This document shows, piece by piece, positions 28,634-39,119 of a DNA stretch of 64,000 nucleotides. The notes under the pieces were generated by a model that saw only the letters and a program-made list of their open reading frames with translations, was not told the origin of the DNA and ran no database searches. The DNA lies in NCBI RefSeq assembly GCF_005518135.1, contig NZ_SULI01000004.1, forward strand, positions 1 to 64,000. Reading direction: 5' to 3'. Every line of letters begins with the position of its first letter. The stretch's first letter is position 1. The translations under genes and the position numbers were made by a program. This DNA comes from Shimia litoralis (GTDB taxonomy: Bacteria; Pseudomonadota; Alphaproteobacteria; Rhodobacterales; Rhodobacteraceae).

Positions 28634-29841
28634 AACCACCCCTTTCCGGTCCCACATACAGGAACACCCAAATGCGCCGCCACCGTCGCGGCCACATCGA
28701 CAAAATCAACAACACCCGCCTGCCCGTGTCCAACATTTGCACAAATCACGGGGACCATTTCACGAGTATGATCCGTGCCGCTCCAGCTGGGATCATTGCC
28801 ATGATCCGCGGTCAATACAAGCAAATCTCCCTGCCGCAATCGGGGCAAAATTTGACCCAACTGGACGTCAAACCATTCCAACGCGCGGGCATAACCTGAA
28901 ATATCGCGTCGATGGCCATACAGGCTGTCAAATTCCACAAAGTTGGCAAAGGTCAAACTGCCGTCATCTGCCGTATCCACCAGATGGCCAAGCGCCTGCA
29001 TCAACGTGGCATCCGTGCCCTTCACCACATCATCAAACCCCTGCATGGAGAAAATGTCACCAATTTTTCCTACAGCATGCACGGTACCGCCCGCATCCTG
29101 CACCCAGTTGCTTAACACCGGCGCCGGAGGTGCGATGGCGTAATCCTTGCGATTTGAGGTGCGCTGAAAACCATCGGTGACATTGCCGATAAACGGGCGC
29201 GCAATCACACGGCCAACCTTCATCGCATGAAGACTGGGGGCCAAAGTTTCGCAAAGGTCCAGCAGGCGCTGCAGGCCGAAATGCTCCTCGTGGGCCGCAA
29301 TCTGAAACACGCTGTCGGCGCTGGTATAACAAATGGGATGGCCTGTGCGGATATGCTCGGCAGCATGCTCGGCGATAATTTGGGTGCCGGAGGCATGGCA
29401 GTTCCCCAAAATCGCTCCCGTCCCAGCCACGGCACACACCTGACACACCAAATCAGCCGGAAACGCGGGCGTTGTGTCAGGGAAATAATGCCAGTCCCAC
29501 GGTACGGGAACCCCAGCCAATTCCCAGTGACCAGAAGGCGTGTCTTTGCCCATTGAGTGCTCACGCGCTGCGCCCCAAAATCCGGTGGGCTGCGCATCAA
29601 GCCCGGGCGTCAAATCTCCGCTGGCCAATCGGACGGCTTCGCCCAACCCCAATCGATCAAGATTTGGCAGGCTCAGTGGCCCACTGCGCCCCTCTTCTGC
29701 GCGCCCCTCGGCACAGGCCTGTGCGATATGCGCCAAGGTATTGGCCCCGGTATCCGGGCGCGTTCCATTAAAGAAAAGATCGGCATCAGGCGCCCCGCCA
29801 CAGCCAACGGAGTCCATCACCACCAAAAAAGCACGCGGCAT
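28630..29841 (-). CDS. deoB: Phosphopentomutase
   Basis: 403 residues. The alkaline-phosphatase-fold metal site is present: [14 protein letters not shown] (with Asp and the metallated Thr/Ser region further on), and [13 protein letters not shown] with the Asp-His ligands, then [11 protein letters not shown]. It interconverts (deoxy)ribose-1- and -5-phosphate, linking nucleoside phosphorolysis to central metabolism. Its start ATG shares a base with the deoA stop and its stop overlaps add. Confidence 0.96.
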   Translation of the reverse strand: MPRAFLVVMDSVGCGGAPDADLFFNGTRPDTGANTLAHIAQACAEGRAEEGRSGPLSLPNLDRLGLGEAVRLASGDLTPGLDAQPTGFWGAAREHSMGKDTPSGHWELAGVPVPWDWHYFPDTTPAFPADLVCQVCAVAGTGAILGNCHASGTQIIAEHAAEHIRTGHPICYTSADSVFQIAAHEEHFGLQRLLDLCETLAPSLHAMKVGRVIARPFIGNVTDGFQRTSNRKDYAIAPPAPVLSNWVQDAGGTVHAVGKIGDIFSMQGFDDVVKGTDATLMQALGHLVDTADDGSLTFANFVEFDSLYGHRRDISGYARALEWFDVQLGQILPRLRQGDLLVLTADHGNDPSWSGTDHTREMVPVICANVGHGQAGVVDFVDVAATVAAHLGVPVCGTGKGWL

Positions 29842-31145
29842 CAGCGAATCCTTTCGTGAACAAGAGGCGGCGGAGACATCGGCTCTGACCCAATCGCAAA
29901 CGCGGCAAGCACCGCGCGCTCAGCATGTTGTGCTGCGTCTTCACGCGCGGCATGAATGCGCAAGATAGGTTGCCCCTTTTGAACTTTGTCCCCAAGGCGC
30001 ACAACATCGGAAAGCCCGACCGACGGATCCACGACATCGCTTTCGATTTGACGTCCGCCCCCAAGCGCAACTACCGCAAGCCCAAGAGCTTCGCCATCGA
30101 TCGCCTGAACGTAACCTGTTTCTGGCGCACCGACCTCGCGAATAACCGTGGCCTCGGGTAAGAACCTGCGCCAGTTTTCGGTAAATGTGACGGGACCGCC
30201 CATCGCGGCAATCATCCGCCCAAAGCGCTCTGCCGCGCGACCATCTGCCAGTACCTCGGCAATCGCGGCACAGCCTGCATCCACATCTTTGGCAAGCGCG
30301 GCATTTGCCAAAAGCACGCCCCCCAATGCCACGGATAATTCGGCAAGCGCCCCGCCACGCCCCTCGCACAACACAGACATGACATCAGCAATTTCAAGCG
30401 CATTCCCCAAACTCGGGGCAAGCGGCTGATTCATATCAGAAATGACTGCGCTTGTCGGACACCCTGCGAGATTTGCGGTCGACACCAGCGACTGCGCCAA
30501 GGCATTGGCTTCTGCGGCCGTTTTCATGAACGCACCGCTGCCAACCTTGACATCAAGCACCAACCCCTGAAGCCCCGCCGCCAGTTTTTTCGACAGAATT
30601 GAAGCTGTAATCAGATCAAGACTTTCGACCGTCGCCGTCACATCGCGAATGGCATAGAGCCGTCGATCAGCAGGCGCAATTTCAGCCGACGCGCTGACGA
30701 TGGAACAGCCCGCCGTGTCCACGACGCGTCGAAAATCGGTTTCACTGAGGGTCGTGCGCAGTCCTGGAATGGCCTCGATTTTATCAAGCGTACCGCCTGT
30801 ATGCCCCAGTCCGCGCCCCGATATCATGGGCACAAACGCCCCGCATGCCGCCAACGCAGGGGCCAACACCAATGACACACAATCGCCAACCCCGCCCGTT
30901 GAATGCTTATCAAGAACGGGCCCCGAACACTGCCAGCGCATGCAATCGCCGCTGTCGCGCATCGCAAGGGTCAACGCCACGCGGCCCTCTTCGCTTAATC
31001 CACGCAGGCACACCGCCATCGCAAACGCCCCAGCCTGTGCATCACTGACCGATTGATCCGCAAGACCGTTGGCAAACCACGCCAGTTCCTGCTGGCTGGG
31101 TTCGCGCCCCATGCGCAGCCCCGCAATTATTGCACGCGCGTCCAT
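29841..31145 (-). CDS. deoA: Thymidine phosphorylase
   Basis: 434 residues, standard length. The phosphate-binding motif [19 protein letters not shown] (about 84-102) and the Lys/Arg-containing [15 protein letters not shown]-type region match the family. The C-terminal lipoyl-like barrel shows [19 protein letters not shown]. It splits thymidine or deoxyuridine to base and deoxyribose-1-phosphate, feeding deoB. Overlaps deoB by one base and follows cdd by 3 bp. Confidence 0.95.
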   Translation of the reverse strand: MDARAIIAGLRMGREPSQQELAWFANGLADQSVSDAQAGAFAMAVCLRGLSEEGRVALTLAMRDSGDCMRWQCSGPVLDKHSTGGVGDCVSLVLAPALAACGAFVPMISGRGLGHTGGTLDKIEAIPGLRTTLSETDFRRVVDTAGCSIVSASAEIAPADRRLYAIRDVTATVESLDLITASILSKKLAAGLQGLVLDVKVGSGAFMKTAAEANALAQSLVSTANLAGCPTSAVISDMNQPLAPSLGNALEIADVMSVLCEGRGGALAELSVALGGVLLANAALAKDVDAGCAAIAEVLADGRAAERFGRMIAAMGGPVTFTENWRRFLPEATVIREVGAPETGYVQAIDGEALGLAVVALGGGRQIESDVVDPSVGLSDVVRLGDKVQKGQPILRIHAAREDAAQHAERAVLAAFAIGSEPMSPPPLVHERIR

Positions 31146-31148
31146 GAT

Positions 31149-31541
31149 TTATGAAGTTTCCATATGATGATCACCAAATGCACCGGGCATCAATTCAGCC
31201 AAGGTCATCTTGGTTTCGACGCCCTTGAGATTGGCCATTGTAACCACAACGTCGCCGGTGCCAAATTCCGCCAATTTTTGACGACACCCTCCGCACGGGC
31301 TAACCGGAATGGGGCTGTCGGCCACCACATAGACCTCGGTCAGGCGGCATTCTCCTGCGGCAACCATGGCCGCAATCGCGCCTGCTTCCGCGCAGGTCCC
31401 CTCTGGATAGGCGACATTTTCGACATTACATCCTGCAAAAACTGTCCCATTTTCCGATCGAATCGCGGCACCAACTTTAAAGTGCGAATATGGCGCATAG
31501 GCGTTCTCGCGCACCGCCAAAGCAATGTTCTGAAGTGTCAT
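31149..31541 (-). CDS. cdd: Cytidine deaminase
   Basis: 130 residues, the size of the tetrameric zinc enzymes. Zinc and catalytic motifs are GTCAEAGAIAAMVAAG (Cys-Ala-Glu) and VSPCGGCRQKLAEFG (Pro-Cys-x-x-Cys). The substrate-binding segment is YAPYSHFKVGAAI near the N-terminus. It converts (deoxy)cytidine to (deoxy)uridine, supplying deoA. First gene of the operon; the operon promoter should lie in the 290-bp gap shared with the divergent maeB. Confidence 0.96.
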   Translation of the reverse strand: MTLQNIALAVRENAYAPYSHFKVGAAIRSENGTVFAGCNVENVAYPEGTCAEAGAIAAMVAAGECRLTEVYVVADSPIPVSPCGGCRQKLAEFGTGDVVVTMANLKGVETKMTLAELMPGAFGDHHMETS

Positions 31542-31795
31542 GAAATCCCCGTTTTACTGCGCTTCAATCGTCTCAGATGAGGCTTGTGTGTATCTCTTGG
31601 GTGCATCGCACCCGCCGCAAGAACCATGTGCCCGATCCGATCAAAGGTAAAGGGGGTCTGCGCGCAACATCGTGATCTGACGATCCGCCATGCCAGACAT
31701 CACAGCGATAACCTCAGTTTTCACGCGACATCCCTACGATCCGCCCCTAAGATTGCCTAAGGTCAAGTTGTCCCATTTCCACCATGCAAAAAGTA

Positions 31796-31809
31796 GTTTA
31801 ACGCTAAAC
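31796..31809 (+). promoter_or_regulatory. Inverted repeat upstream of maeB
   Basis: GTTTA (31796-31800) and TAAAC (31805-31809) flank ACGC, 23 bp before the maeB start. It could be an operator. The rest of the 290-bp cdd-maeB gap (31542-31831) has no coding sequence that I can support, and no other clear signal. Regulator unknown. Confidence 0.3.
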
Positions 31810-31831
31810 CAAATAATCTCGAGGCCTCAAA

Positions 31832-34111
31832 ATGTCTGACACGTCCAAGGAAAACCAACGGCAAGCCGCGCTGTTTTACCATGAATACCCCAAACCCGGG
31901 AAACTGGAAATTCGCGCAACCAAGCCGTTGGCGAATGGTCGTGATCTCAGTCGCGCTTACTCTCCCGGCGTGGCCGAGGCCTGTCTGGAGATCAAAGCTG
32001 ATGCAGCAAACGCCAGCCGATACACAGCGCGCAGCAATCTTGTGGCCGTCGTATCAAACGGGACTGCGGTGCTTGGGCTCGGAAATATTGGCGCACTGGC
32101 CTCCAAGCCCGTGATGGAAGGCAAAGCCGTTCTATTCAAAAAGTTTGCCAATATTGACTGCTTTGACATCGAAGTTGACGAAAAAGACCCCGAGAAGCTG
32201 GCCGATATTGTGTGCGCATTGGGGCCAACCTTTGGGGCAATCAACCTTGAAGATATCAAAGCACCCGATTGCTTTATCGTGGAAAAACTGTGCCGCGAAC
32301 GGATGAACATCCCGGTATTTCACGATGACCAGCACGGAACAGCGATTGTCGTCGGAGCCGCCGCGACAAACGCCCTTCAGGTCGCTGGCAAGAAATTTGA
32401 GGACATCAAAATCGTATCCACAGGTGGCGGAGCAGCGGGTATCGCCTGCCTGAATATGCTTCTGAAACTTGGCGTAAAACGTGAAAACGTGTGGCTATGC
32501 GACATCAACGGTCTGGTTTACAAAGGCCGTACCGAAGACATGACCCCCCAGAAAGCGGAATACGCCCAAGACAGCGAACTTCGGTCACTGGAGGACGTGA
32601 TCGAAAATGCGGACATGTTCCTTGGGCTGTCCGGCCCTGGCGTGCTGACGCCTGACATGGTTGCTAAGATGTCTACACAACCGATCGTGTTTGCGCTTGC
32701 CAACCCAACACCGGAAATCATGCCTGATGCTGTGCGCAGCGTTGCGCCCGATGCCATTATCGCAACTGGCCGCAGCGACTTTCCCAATCAGGTCAATAAC
32801 GTCCTATGCTTCCCGTTCATCTTCCGTGGTGCACTGGACGTCGGTGCCACCGAGATAAACGACGCCATGCAATTGGCCTGTATTGACGGTATTGCCGAAC
32901 TGGCGCGCATCACAACCAGCGCCGAGGCCGCCGCAGCCTATCGCGGTGAACAAATGTCGTTTGGGGCGGACTACCTGATCCCGAAACCTTTTGATCCTCG
33001 TCTTGTCGGTATTGTGTCCTCGGCCGTTGCCAAAGCTGCCATGGAAACCGGCGTGGCCACGCGCCCCATCGACGACCTTGAAGCCTACAAAGAGCAACTG
33101 AACCAGTCGGTGTTCAAATCCGCATTGCTGATGCGCCCAGTGTTTGACGCCGCGCGCGCTGCCTCTCGGCGCATTGTGTTTGCCGAAGGCGAAGACGAAC
33201 GCGTGCTGCGGGCAGCACAGGCCATTCTTGAAGAAACCACCGAGACCCCCATTTTGATCGGGCGCCCCAATGTGATCGAAGCACGCTGTGAACGCGCGGG
33301 CCTGACCATTCGCCCCGGCAAGGATTTTCGCATCGTCAATCCGGACAACGACCCAAGATACCGTGACTACTGGACATCGTACCACGAAATCATGCAACGC
33401 AACGGTGTCACACCAGATCTGGCCAAAGCCATCATGCGCACCAACACCACCGCGATCGGGGCCATTATGGTACACCGAGGCGAGGCCGACAGCTTGATCT
33501 GTGGGACGTTTGGGGAATATCGCTGGCATCTGAATTACGTCACACAGATGCTCGGAGGAGACTCGTATAAGGCACAAGGCGCGCTGTCGTTGATGATCCT
33601 CGAAGATGGCCCCCTGTTCATCGCCGACACCCAAGTCAACACCGCCCCAACTCCTGAACAAATTGCCGAAACCGTGTTGGGCGCGGCCCGACATGTGCGT
33701 CGCTTTGGTCTGGAGCCAAAGATTGCCCTATGCGCGCAATCACAGTTTGGCAACTTGGCCTGTGACACGGGGGAACGGCTTCGGGCGGCGATGGCCATTC
33801 TTGACCGCGAGCCGCGCGACTTTGTGTACGAAGGCGAAATGAACGTCGATGCGGCTCTTGATCCGGAGTTGCGCAACCGAATATTCCCCAATGGCCGATT
33901 GTCTGGCGAAGCAAATGTGTTGATATTTGCACATGCCGACGCAGCAAGCGGCGTCCGCAACATTCTCAAAATGCGCGCGGATGGCCTCGAGGTCGGACCC
34001 ATTCTGATGGGAATGGGAAACAAGGCCCATATTGTCAGCCCGTCGATTACACCACGCGGCCTGCTTAACATGGCAGCAATTGCTGGCACGCCGGTCGCCC
34101 ACTACGGCTAG
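31832..34111 (+). CDS. maeB: NADP-dependent malic enzyme with phosphotransacetylase-like domain
   Basis: 759 residues, the hybrid MaeB size. The N-terminal malic enzyme part (1-430) has the malate loop [15 protein letters not shown], the substrate segment [12 protein letters not shown], and the Rossmann motif [20 protein letters not shown]. The C-terminal half (about 430-759) is phosphotransacetylase-like ([16 protein letters not shown] and later [16 protein letters not shown]). It decarboxylates malate to pyruvate with NADP. The PTA part is usually regulatory (acetyl-CoA sensing) in this family. Monocistronic, with its own terminator, and divergent from cdd. Confidence 0.95.
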   Translation: MSDTSKENQRQAALFYHEYPKPGKLEIRATKPLANGRDLSRAYSPGVAEACLEIKADAANASRYTARSNLVAVVSNGTAVLGLGNIGALASKPVMEGKAVLFKKFANIDCFDIEVDEKDPEKLADIVCALGPTFGAINLEDIKAPDCFIVEKLCRERMNIPVFHDDQHGTAIVVGAAATNALQVAGKKFEDIKIVSTGGGAAGIACLNMLLKLGVKRENVWLCDINGLVYKGRTEDMTPQKAEYAQDSELRSLEDVIENADMFLGLSGPGVLTPDMVAKMSTQPIVFALANPTPEIMPDAVRSVAPDAIIATGRSDFPNQVNNVLCFPFIFRGALDVGATEINDAMQLACIDGIAELARITTSAEAAAAYRGEQMSFGADYLIPKPFDPRLVGIVSSAVAKAAMETGVATRPIDDLEAYKEQLNQSVFKSALLMRPVFDAARAASRRIVFAEGEDERVLRAAQAILEETTETPILIGRPNVIEARCERAGLTIRPGKDFRIVNPDNDPRYRDYWTSYHEIMQRNGVTPDLAKAIMRTNTTAIGAIMVHRGEADSLICGTFGEYRWHLNYVTQMLGGDSYKAQGALSLMILEDGPLFIADTQVNTAPTPEQIAETVLGAARHVRRFGLEPKIALCAQSQFGNLACDTGERLRAAMAILDREPRDFVYEGEMNVDAALDPELRNRIFPNGRLSGEANVLIFAHADAASGVRNILKMRADGLEVGPILMGMGNKAHIVSPSITPRGLLNMAAIAGTPVAHYG

Positions 34112-34145
34112 CACCGAGATCAAGATTTAGACCAACTATTTTCAG

Positions 34146-34169
34146 AAAGGCGGGGCTTCCCCGCCTTTT
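34146..34169 (+). terminator. Rho-independent terminator of maeB
   Basis: AAAGGCGGGG pairs with CCCCGCCTTT around a 3-nt loop, followed by TTTT, 34 bp after the maeB stop. A strong GC stem with a T-run on the plus strand. Confidence 0.85.
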
Positions 34170-34189
34170 ACCATTTTTGCAGCATTGGG

Positions 34190-34262
34190 TTTGCAATTTT
34201 GCAAAATGGCAGAATATTGCTTTATTTCGCAACAATACCGGAAGTTTGCAAAAGTTTGCAGC
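34190..34262 (+). promoter_or_regulatory. Cluster of TTTGCAAA boxes before prpE (candidate ScfR/PccR sites)
   Basis: Two pairs of boxes lie 118-190 bp upstream of prpE. One pair abuts (TTTGCAAT at 34190-34197, TTTGCAAA at 34198-34205). The other is TTTGCAAA at 34245-34252 with TTTGCAGC at 34255-34262. A further CTGCAAAT lies near 34280. From memory, the short-chain fatty acyl-CoA regulators (RamB, PccR) bind paired TTTGCAAA boxes and PccR controls propionyl-CoA assimilation in Rhodobacter. The spacings here (0 and 2 nt) differ from the 4-nt gap I recall, so the match is in the box and not in the spacing. Confidence 0.55.
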
Positions 34263-34379
34263 CCTCACAGGCGTAATTCTGCAAATTCTCCGCGATAATC
34301 TGACGCGACGCCCTAAAAGAATCTTGCTGCAATCTCAAGCCACCCGTAACACAATTCTAACGTATTGGAGGAGAACGTC

Positions 34380-36272
34380 ATGGCGTATAAAGATGTGTAT
34401 GAGAGCTGGCAGAAAGATCCAGAAGCATTCTGGATGGACGCGGCTGAAGCGATTGACTGGGATCAAGCCCCAAGCAAAGCCCTGACCGACAAAGGCGACA
34501 ATCTGTATGAATGGTTTGCAGATGCCAAGGTCAACACATGCTATAACGCCGTAGATCGCCATGTCGAGGCTGGTCGGGGGGACCAGACCGCCATCATCTA
34601 TGACTCGCCAATCACCCACACAAAACGCGAAATCAGCTACTTTGAATTGCGCAACCGCGTGGCCATGCTTGCCGGCGCACTGCGCGCCAAAGGCATTGAA
34701 AAAGGCGACCGCGTCATCATCTACATGCCCATGGTGCCAGAAGCACTTGAGGCCATGCTAGCCTGTGCGCGTCTTGGTGCCGTGCATTCAGTTGTCTTTG
34801 GCGGATTTGCAGCCAACGAACTGGCCGTACGTATTGATGATGCAAAACCCAAGGCCATCATTGCCGCCTCTTGCGGTCTAGAGCCGGGCCGTGTTGTCCA
34901 TTATAAACCGCTGTTGGATGGCGCCATTGATCTGGCAGACCATAAGCCCGATTTCACCGTTGTTCTGCAACGCGAACAGGAAGTGGCTCAGTTGATCGAG
35001 GGCCGCGACTATAATTGGCACGGCTTCCAATATGGTGTTGAGCCAGCAGAATGCGTGCCTGTCGAGGGCAACCACCCTGCCTATATCCTTTATACCTCGG
35101 GTACCACCGGTCAGCCAAAAGGCGTGATCCGCCACACGGCAGGTCAATTGGTTGCTTTGAACTGGACCATGAAAAACATCTATAATGTTCAGCAAGGCGA
35201 TGTCTTCTGGGCAGCCTCGGATGTGGGTTGGGTCGTTGGGCACTCGTATATTTGCTATGGCCCACTGATCCACGGCAACACCACAATCGTGTTTGAAGGC
35301 AAACCCGTTGGCACGCCTGACGCGGGCACTTTCTGGCGCGTGATCCAAGAGCACAATGTGACCTCGTTCTTTACCGCGCCAACTGCGTTCCGCGCGGTGA
35401 AACGCGAAGACCCAAAAGGCGAGTACGTCAAAAAATATGACCTGTCGTGCCTAAAGCAAGTGTTCCTTGCTGGTGAGCGGGCCGACCCTGACACAATCAC
35501 ATGGGCACAGAACCAGTTGAACGTGCCAATTGTTGATCACTGGTGGCAGACAGAAACTGGATATGCCATTGCCGCGAACCCGCTGGGCATCGAGGAGCTG
35601 CCGACCAAGCTTGGTTCGCCTGCTGTCCCCATGCCCGGATACGACGTGCAAATCCTCGACGAAGGCGGCCACCCGATGCCCCCCGGCGAACTGGGTGCCA
35701 TCGCGATCAAGCTGCCACTCCCTCCGGGAACACTTCCGAACCTTTGGAATGCAGAGGACCGCTTTAAGAAGTCCTACCTCACAGCCTTCCCAGGGTTCTA
35801 TGAAACGGGTGATGCAGGCATGAAGGACGAGGACGGGTATCTCTATATCATGGCGCGCACGGATGACGTCATCAACGTTGCCGGTCACCGCCTGTCCACA
35901 GGCGGCATGGAAGAGGTCCTTGCCGGCCACCCCGACGTCGCGGAATGCGCCGTTATCGGTGTCACCGATCAGCTCAAAGGGCAAATGCCAGTTGGTTTCT
36001 TGTGCCTGAACGCCGGTGCAGATCGCGACAATGCGGATGTGGTCAAAGAAGTCGTCAAATTGGTTCGGGAAAAAATCGGCCCGGTTGCGGCCTTTAAACT
36101 GGCCGTTGTGGTTGACCGCCTGCCCAAGACGCGCTCTGGTAAAATCCTGCGCGGCACCATGGTGAATATCGCGGACAACACGCCATACAAAATGCCCGCC
36201 ACGATTGATGATCCGGCCATTCTTGATGAAATCAAGGTCGCACTTCAGACAATCGGCTACGCCAAAGACTGA
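34380..36272 (+). CDS. prpE: Propionyl-CoA synthetase
   Basis: 630 residues from ATG 34380, directly after GGAGGAG. ANL-superfamily acyl-CoA synthetase of the Acs/PrpE branch. The pattern SVVFGGFAANELAVRIDDA followed by SCGLEPGRVVHYKPLLDGAI is typical of PrpE and less so of Acs. Motifs: YILYTSGTTGQPKGVIRH (P-loop), DHWWQTETGYAI, and the C-terminal KTRSGKILRGT with the acylatable Lys. It activates propionate (and some acetate) with ATP and CoA. Upstream TTTGCAAA boxes fit control by a short-chain acyl-CoA regulator. Confidence 0.92.
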   Translation: MAYKDVYESWQKDPEAFWMDAAEAIDWDQAPSKALTDKGDNLYEWFADAKVNTCYNAVDRHVEAGRGDQTAIIYDSPITHTKREISYFELRNRVAMLAGALRAKGIEKGDRVIIYMPMVPEALEAMLACARLGAVHSVVFGGFAANELAVRIDDAKPKAIIAASCGLEPGRVVHYKPLLDGAIDLADHKPDFTVVLQREQEVAQLIEGRDYNWHGFQYGVEPAECVPVEGNHPAYILYTSGTTGQPKGVIRHTAGQLVALNWTMKNIYNVQQGDVFWAASDVGWVVGHSYICYGPLIHGNTTIVFEGKPVGTPDAGTFWRVIQEHNVTSFFTAPTAFRAVKREDPKGEYVKKYDLSCLKQVFLAGERADPDTITWAQNQLNVPIVDHWWQTETGYAIAANPLGIEELPTKLGSPAVPMPGYDVQILDEGGHPMPPGELGAIAIKLPLPPGTLPNLWNAEDRFKKSYLTAFPGFYETGDAGMKDEDGYLYIMARTDDVINVAGHRLSTGGMEEVLAGHPDVAECAVIGVTDQLKGQMPVGFLCLNAGADRDNADVVKEVVKLVREKIGPVAAFKLAVVVDRLPKTRSGKILRGTMVNIADNTPYKMPATIDDPAILDEIKVALQTIGYAKD

Positions 36273-36291
36273 GCCGCATGACAGAATGACG

Positions 36292-36321
36292 AAAGGCCCC
36301 GCAATTTGCGGGGCCTTTTTT
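36292..36321 (+). terminator. Rho-independent terminator of prpE
   Basis: AAAGGCCCCGC and GCGGGGCCTTT form an 11-bp stem around a 5-nt loop, then a T-run, 20 bp after the stop. A weaker bidirectional role for the convergent nadK is possible. Confidence 0.9.
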
Positions 36322-36346
36322 GTTGCGAGATATGCGCAGGCTACGA

Positions 36347-37123
36347 CTAAGCGAACTGCTCGCGAATGAGCCGCTCTTCCAATCCGTGGCCGGGATCAAA
36401 TAAAATGCGATGCTCAATCGTCGGTTCTGATCGAATTTCTACCGAAACGACGTCCGCCACCGATCTGCTGTCGGCATCTGCCATCACAGGGCGCTTTTGA
36501 GGATCCACGACATCAAACCGCACATTGGCCGTTTTGGGCAGCAAAGCCCCGCGCCACCGACGGGGGCGAAAGGCTGCCATCGCGGTGAGCGCCAACACAT
36601 CCGAACCAATTGGCAGGATAGGCCCATGCGCCGAATAGTTATAGGCCGTCGATCCCGCAGGCGTGGCCAGCAAAGCCCCGTCGCAAACCAGTTCTTCCAT
36701 GCGCAAACGACCGTCGACCGTGATCCGCAACTTTGCAGCCTGAGGTCCCGCACGAAGCAATGACACCTCGTTGATCGCCAACGCCGCATGCTCGGTACCA
36801 TCCACACATACCGCATGCATGGAAAGCGGGTTGATGACCTCTTCTTCGGCGGCGGCCAGTCGCCGCGGCAGATCGCTTTCGCTGTATTCATTCATCAGGA
36901 AACCGACAGTCCCGCGGTTCATGCCATAAACTGGCGCCTGAAGCCCATTTGTGCCGTGCAGGGTTTGCAGCATAAAACCATCCCCCCCCAAGGCCACAAT
37001 CACATCCGCCTCTTGAGGCATGCAATTGCCATAACGACCGATCAAAGCGGCACGCGCCGTCTGCGCGATGGGCGCATCACTGGCGAGAAAGGCGATTCTC
37101 TCTAGCATTGCGGGATTCTGCAT
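36347..37123 (-). CDS. nadK: NAD kinase
   Basis: 258 residues from ATG 37123; ATG 37108 ([12 protein letters not shown]) is an alternative that better matches the usual family start but has a poorer ribosome-binding site. The catalytic motif [16 protein letters not shown] (about 45-60) and the NAD-binding [15 protein letters not shown] with NE region AINEVSLL are present. It phosphorylates NAD to NADP with ATP. Convergent with prpE and divergent from glyA. Confidence 0.95.
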   Translation of the reverse strand: MQNPAMLERIAFLASDAPIAQTARAALIGRYGNCMPQEADVIVALGGDGFMLQTLHGTNGLQAPVYGMNRGTVGFLMNEYSESDLPRRLAAAEEEVINPLSMHAVCVDGTEHAALAINEVSLLRAGPQAAKLRITVDGRLRMEELVCDGALLATPAGSTAYNYSAHGPILPIGSDVLALTAMAAFRPRRWRGALLPKTANVRFDVVDPQKRPVMADADSRSVADVVSVEIRSEPTIEHRILFDPGHGLEERLIREQFA

Positions 37124-37286
37124 TTTGTTTCCGATGCCCTCTATTGTGTTTCCGATGGAACCACATCTCCATCCCCTGCACCAGACTAGACGCTCTGGCA
37201 AGGGGGTGTGTCGCATTCTGACCTTTTAACCATGGGGTGTTTCCTTTACGAAAGCCTCAAATAAACACTGTTCTGGAGCCAAGTGC

Positions 37287-38579
37287 ATGACTGCCACCCG
37301 TGACCCCGGTTTTTTTACCGAAACTCTCGCCACCCGTGACCCCGAGCTGTTTGGATCAATCACCAACGAACTGGGTCGCCAACGCGACGAGATCGAATTG
37401 ATTGCATCCGAGAACATCGTTTCTGCGGCGGTGATGGAAGCACAAGGTTCGGTCCTGACCAACAAATACGCCGAAGGCTATCCAGGTCGCCGCTACTATG
37501 GCGGATGCCAGCACGTTGACGTTGCTGAAAACCTTGCCATCGAGCGCGCCAAACAATTGTTCAACTGTGGCTTTGCAAACGTTCAGCCCAATTCAGGCAG
37601 CCAAGCCAACCAAGGTGTGTTCCAAGCATTGTTGCAGCCCGGCGATACCATTTTGGGCATGTCTCTGGATGCTGGCGGTCACTTGACCCACGGTGCAAAA
37701 CCGAACCAGTCCGGCAAGTGGTTCAACGCGGTGCAATATGGTGTGCGCAAGCAAGACAACCGGATCGACTATGATCAGGTTCAAGCGCTGGCCACCGAAC
37801 ACCAGCCAAAAATGATCATTGCGGGCGGCTCGGCGATTCCACGTCAGATCGATTTCGCCAAGATGCGTGAAATCGCTGACAGCGTTGGCGCGTATCTGCA
37901 CGTCGACATGGCGCACTTTGCCGGTTTGGTTGCTGCAGGTGAGCACCCCTCCCCCTTCCCACACGCCCATGTTGCCACAACCACCACACACAAAACCCTG
38001 CGCGGTCCACGTGGTGGCATGATTGTGACCAACGACGAAGCGATCGCCAAGAAAGTGAACTCGGCCATCTTCCCGGGCATCCAAGGTGGTCCTTTGATGC
38101 ACGTGATCGCAGCCAAGGCCGTGGCCTTTGGCGAAGCATTGCGTCCCGAGTTCAAAAGCTACATCCAACAGGTCATCATCAACGCGCAAGCATTGTCAGA
38201 CCAGTTGATCAAAGGCGGCTTGGACACCGTGACCCACGGCACCGATACACACGTTGTTTTGGTCGACCTGCGCCCCAAAGGCGTGACCGGCAACATCGTC
38301 GACAAAGCCTTGGGTCGTGCGCACATTACCTGCAACAAGAATGGCGTTCCATTCGACCCTGAAAAGCCAACAGTGACATCTGGTATTCGTCTGGGCTCTC
38401 CTGCTGGGACTACACGTGGGTTTGGCGAGGCCGAGTTCCGTCAAATCGCAGACTGGATTATTCAGGTTGTGGATGGGCTGGCCGCAAACGGCGAGGACGG
38501 AAACGCGGACGTCGAGGCGAAAGTCCGTGCCGAGGTCGCAGAGCTTTGCGCCCGCTTCCCAATGTACCCGAACCTGTAA
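37287..38579 (+). CDS. glyA: Serine hydroxymethyltransferase
   Basis: 430 residues, standard length. PLP-binding Lys lies in [18 protein letters not shown]. Other signatures are [11 protein letters not shown] near the N-terminus, [14 protein letters not shown], and [17 protein letters not shown] near the C-terminus. It interconverts serine and glycine with tetrahydrofolate, making methylene-THF. I looked for a glycine or SAM/THF riboswitch in the short leader and saw none. Followed by a terminator. Confidence 0.97.
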   Translation: MTATRDPGFFTETLATRDPELFGSITNELGRQRDEIELIASENIVSAAVMEAQGSVLTNKYAEGYPGRRYYGGCQHVDVAENLAIERAKQLFNCGFANVQPNSGSQANQGVFQALLQPGDTILGMSLDAGGHLTHGAKPNQSGKWFNAVQYGVRKQDNRIDYDQVQALATEHQPKMIIAGGSAIPRQIDFAKMREIADSVGAYLHVDMAHFAGLVAAGEHPSPFPHAHVATTTTHKTLRGPRGGMIVTNDEAIAKKVNSAIFPGIQGGPLMHVIAAKAVAFGEALRPEFKSYIQQVIINAQALSDQLIKGGLDTVTHGTDTHVVLVDLRPKGVTGNIVDKALGRAHITCNKNGVPFDPEKPTVTSGIRLGSPAGTTRGFGEAEFRQIADWIIQVVDGLAANGEDGNADVEAKVRAEVAELCARFPMYPNL

Positions 38580-38604
38580 TTTTTGCGTAGATTTCGACAT
38601 CTTT

Positions 38605-38635
38605 GGCCGTCGCAGAATACTGCGGCGGCCTTTTT
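38605..38635 (+). terminator. Rho-independent terminator of glyA
   Basis: GGCCGTCGCAG pairs with CTGCGGCGGCC (one G-T wobble) around AATA, followed by TTTTT. It lies 25 bp after glyA and 20 bp before the convergent end of the next gene. Confidence 0.88.
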
Positions 38636-38655
38636 CTATCACATCAACATGATCA

Positions 38656-39030
38656 CTAGATCAGCCCACGCCAGACAAGCACCAAAATCATCAGCGCGAA
38701 CACAACCAAAATGCTAAAGGCCATAGATGCCAACACATCCAGCATCTTGTTCTTACGGCGCAGCTTTGGGTCGATCGACTTTAGATGCTCTGCAATCGCC
38801 TTGTAGGATTGGGTGATCTTTTTCTCGTCCAACATCATTGCCAGCGTCGGATGCCCCAAACTGGCTTGGGCAGACAACAACACCTCTGCGTGCTTGTGGA
38901 TGCGTTTGGGAACACGTCGCCCCAGTTTGCGCATGACCACATCCAATTTATCGGATCGCACCCCGAACTTTTCACGTGCCAAGGCGCACAGATGTGCAAT
39001 CTTGGTCTCCAAGTCTTTTGTGTTTGTCAT
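38656..39030 (-). CDS. Small protein with C-terminal membrane anchor
   Basis: 124 residues. The soluble part is basic and helical (KFGVRSDKLDVVMRKLGRRV, KKITQSYKAIAEHLK). A single C-terminal membrane helix, MAFSILVVFALMILVLVW (about 104-121), acts as a tail anchor. I do not recognise a named family; it looks like a roseobacter conserved protein. Divergent from the esterase gene, 89 bp between starts. Confidence 0.7.
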   Translation of the reverse strand: MTNTKDLETKIAHLCALAREKFGVRSDKLDVVMRKLGRRVPKRIHKHAEVLLSAQASLGHPTLAMMLDEKKITQSYKAIAEHLKSIDPKLRRKNKMLDVLASMAFSILVVFALMILVLVWRGLI

Positions 39031-39119
39031 GCCGCGGTCTCCTGACCCAACCCTAGACTACGCGCGCGCCTCGCTCAACGGGGGTGGCAGATACAATTCA
39101 AGACCGCTATCAAGCTTAC

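Noticed and set aside
37124-37286. Riboswitch before glyA
   Set aside because: I looked for a glycine, SAM or THF-type fold in the leader and saw no conserved core; only ordinary short repeats.
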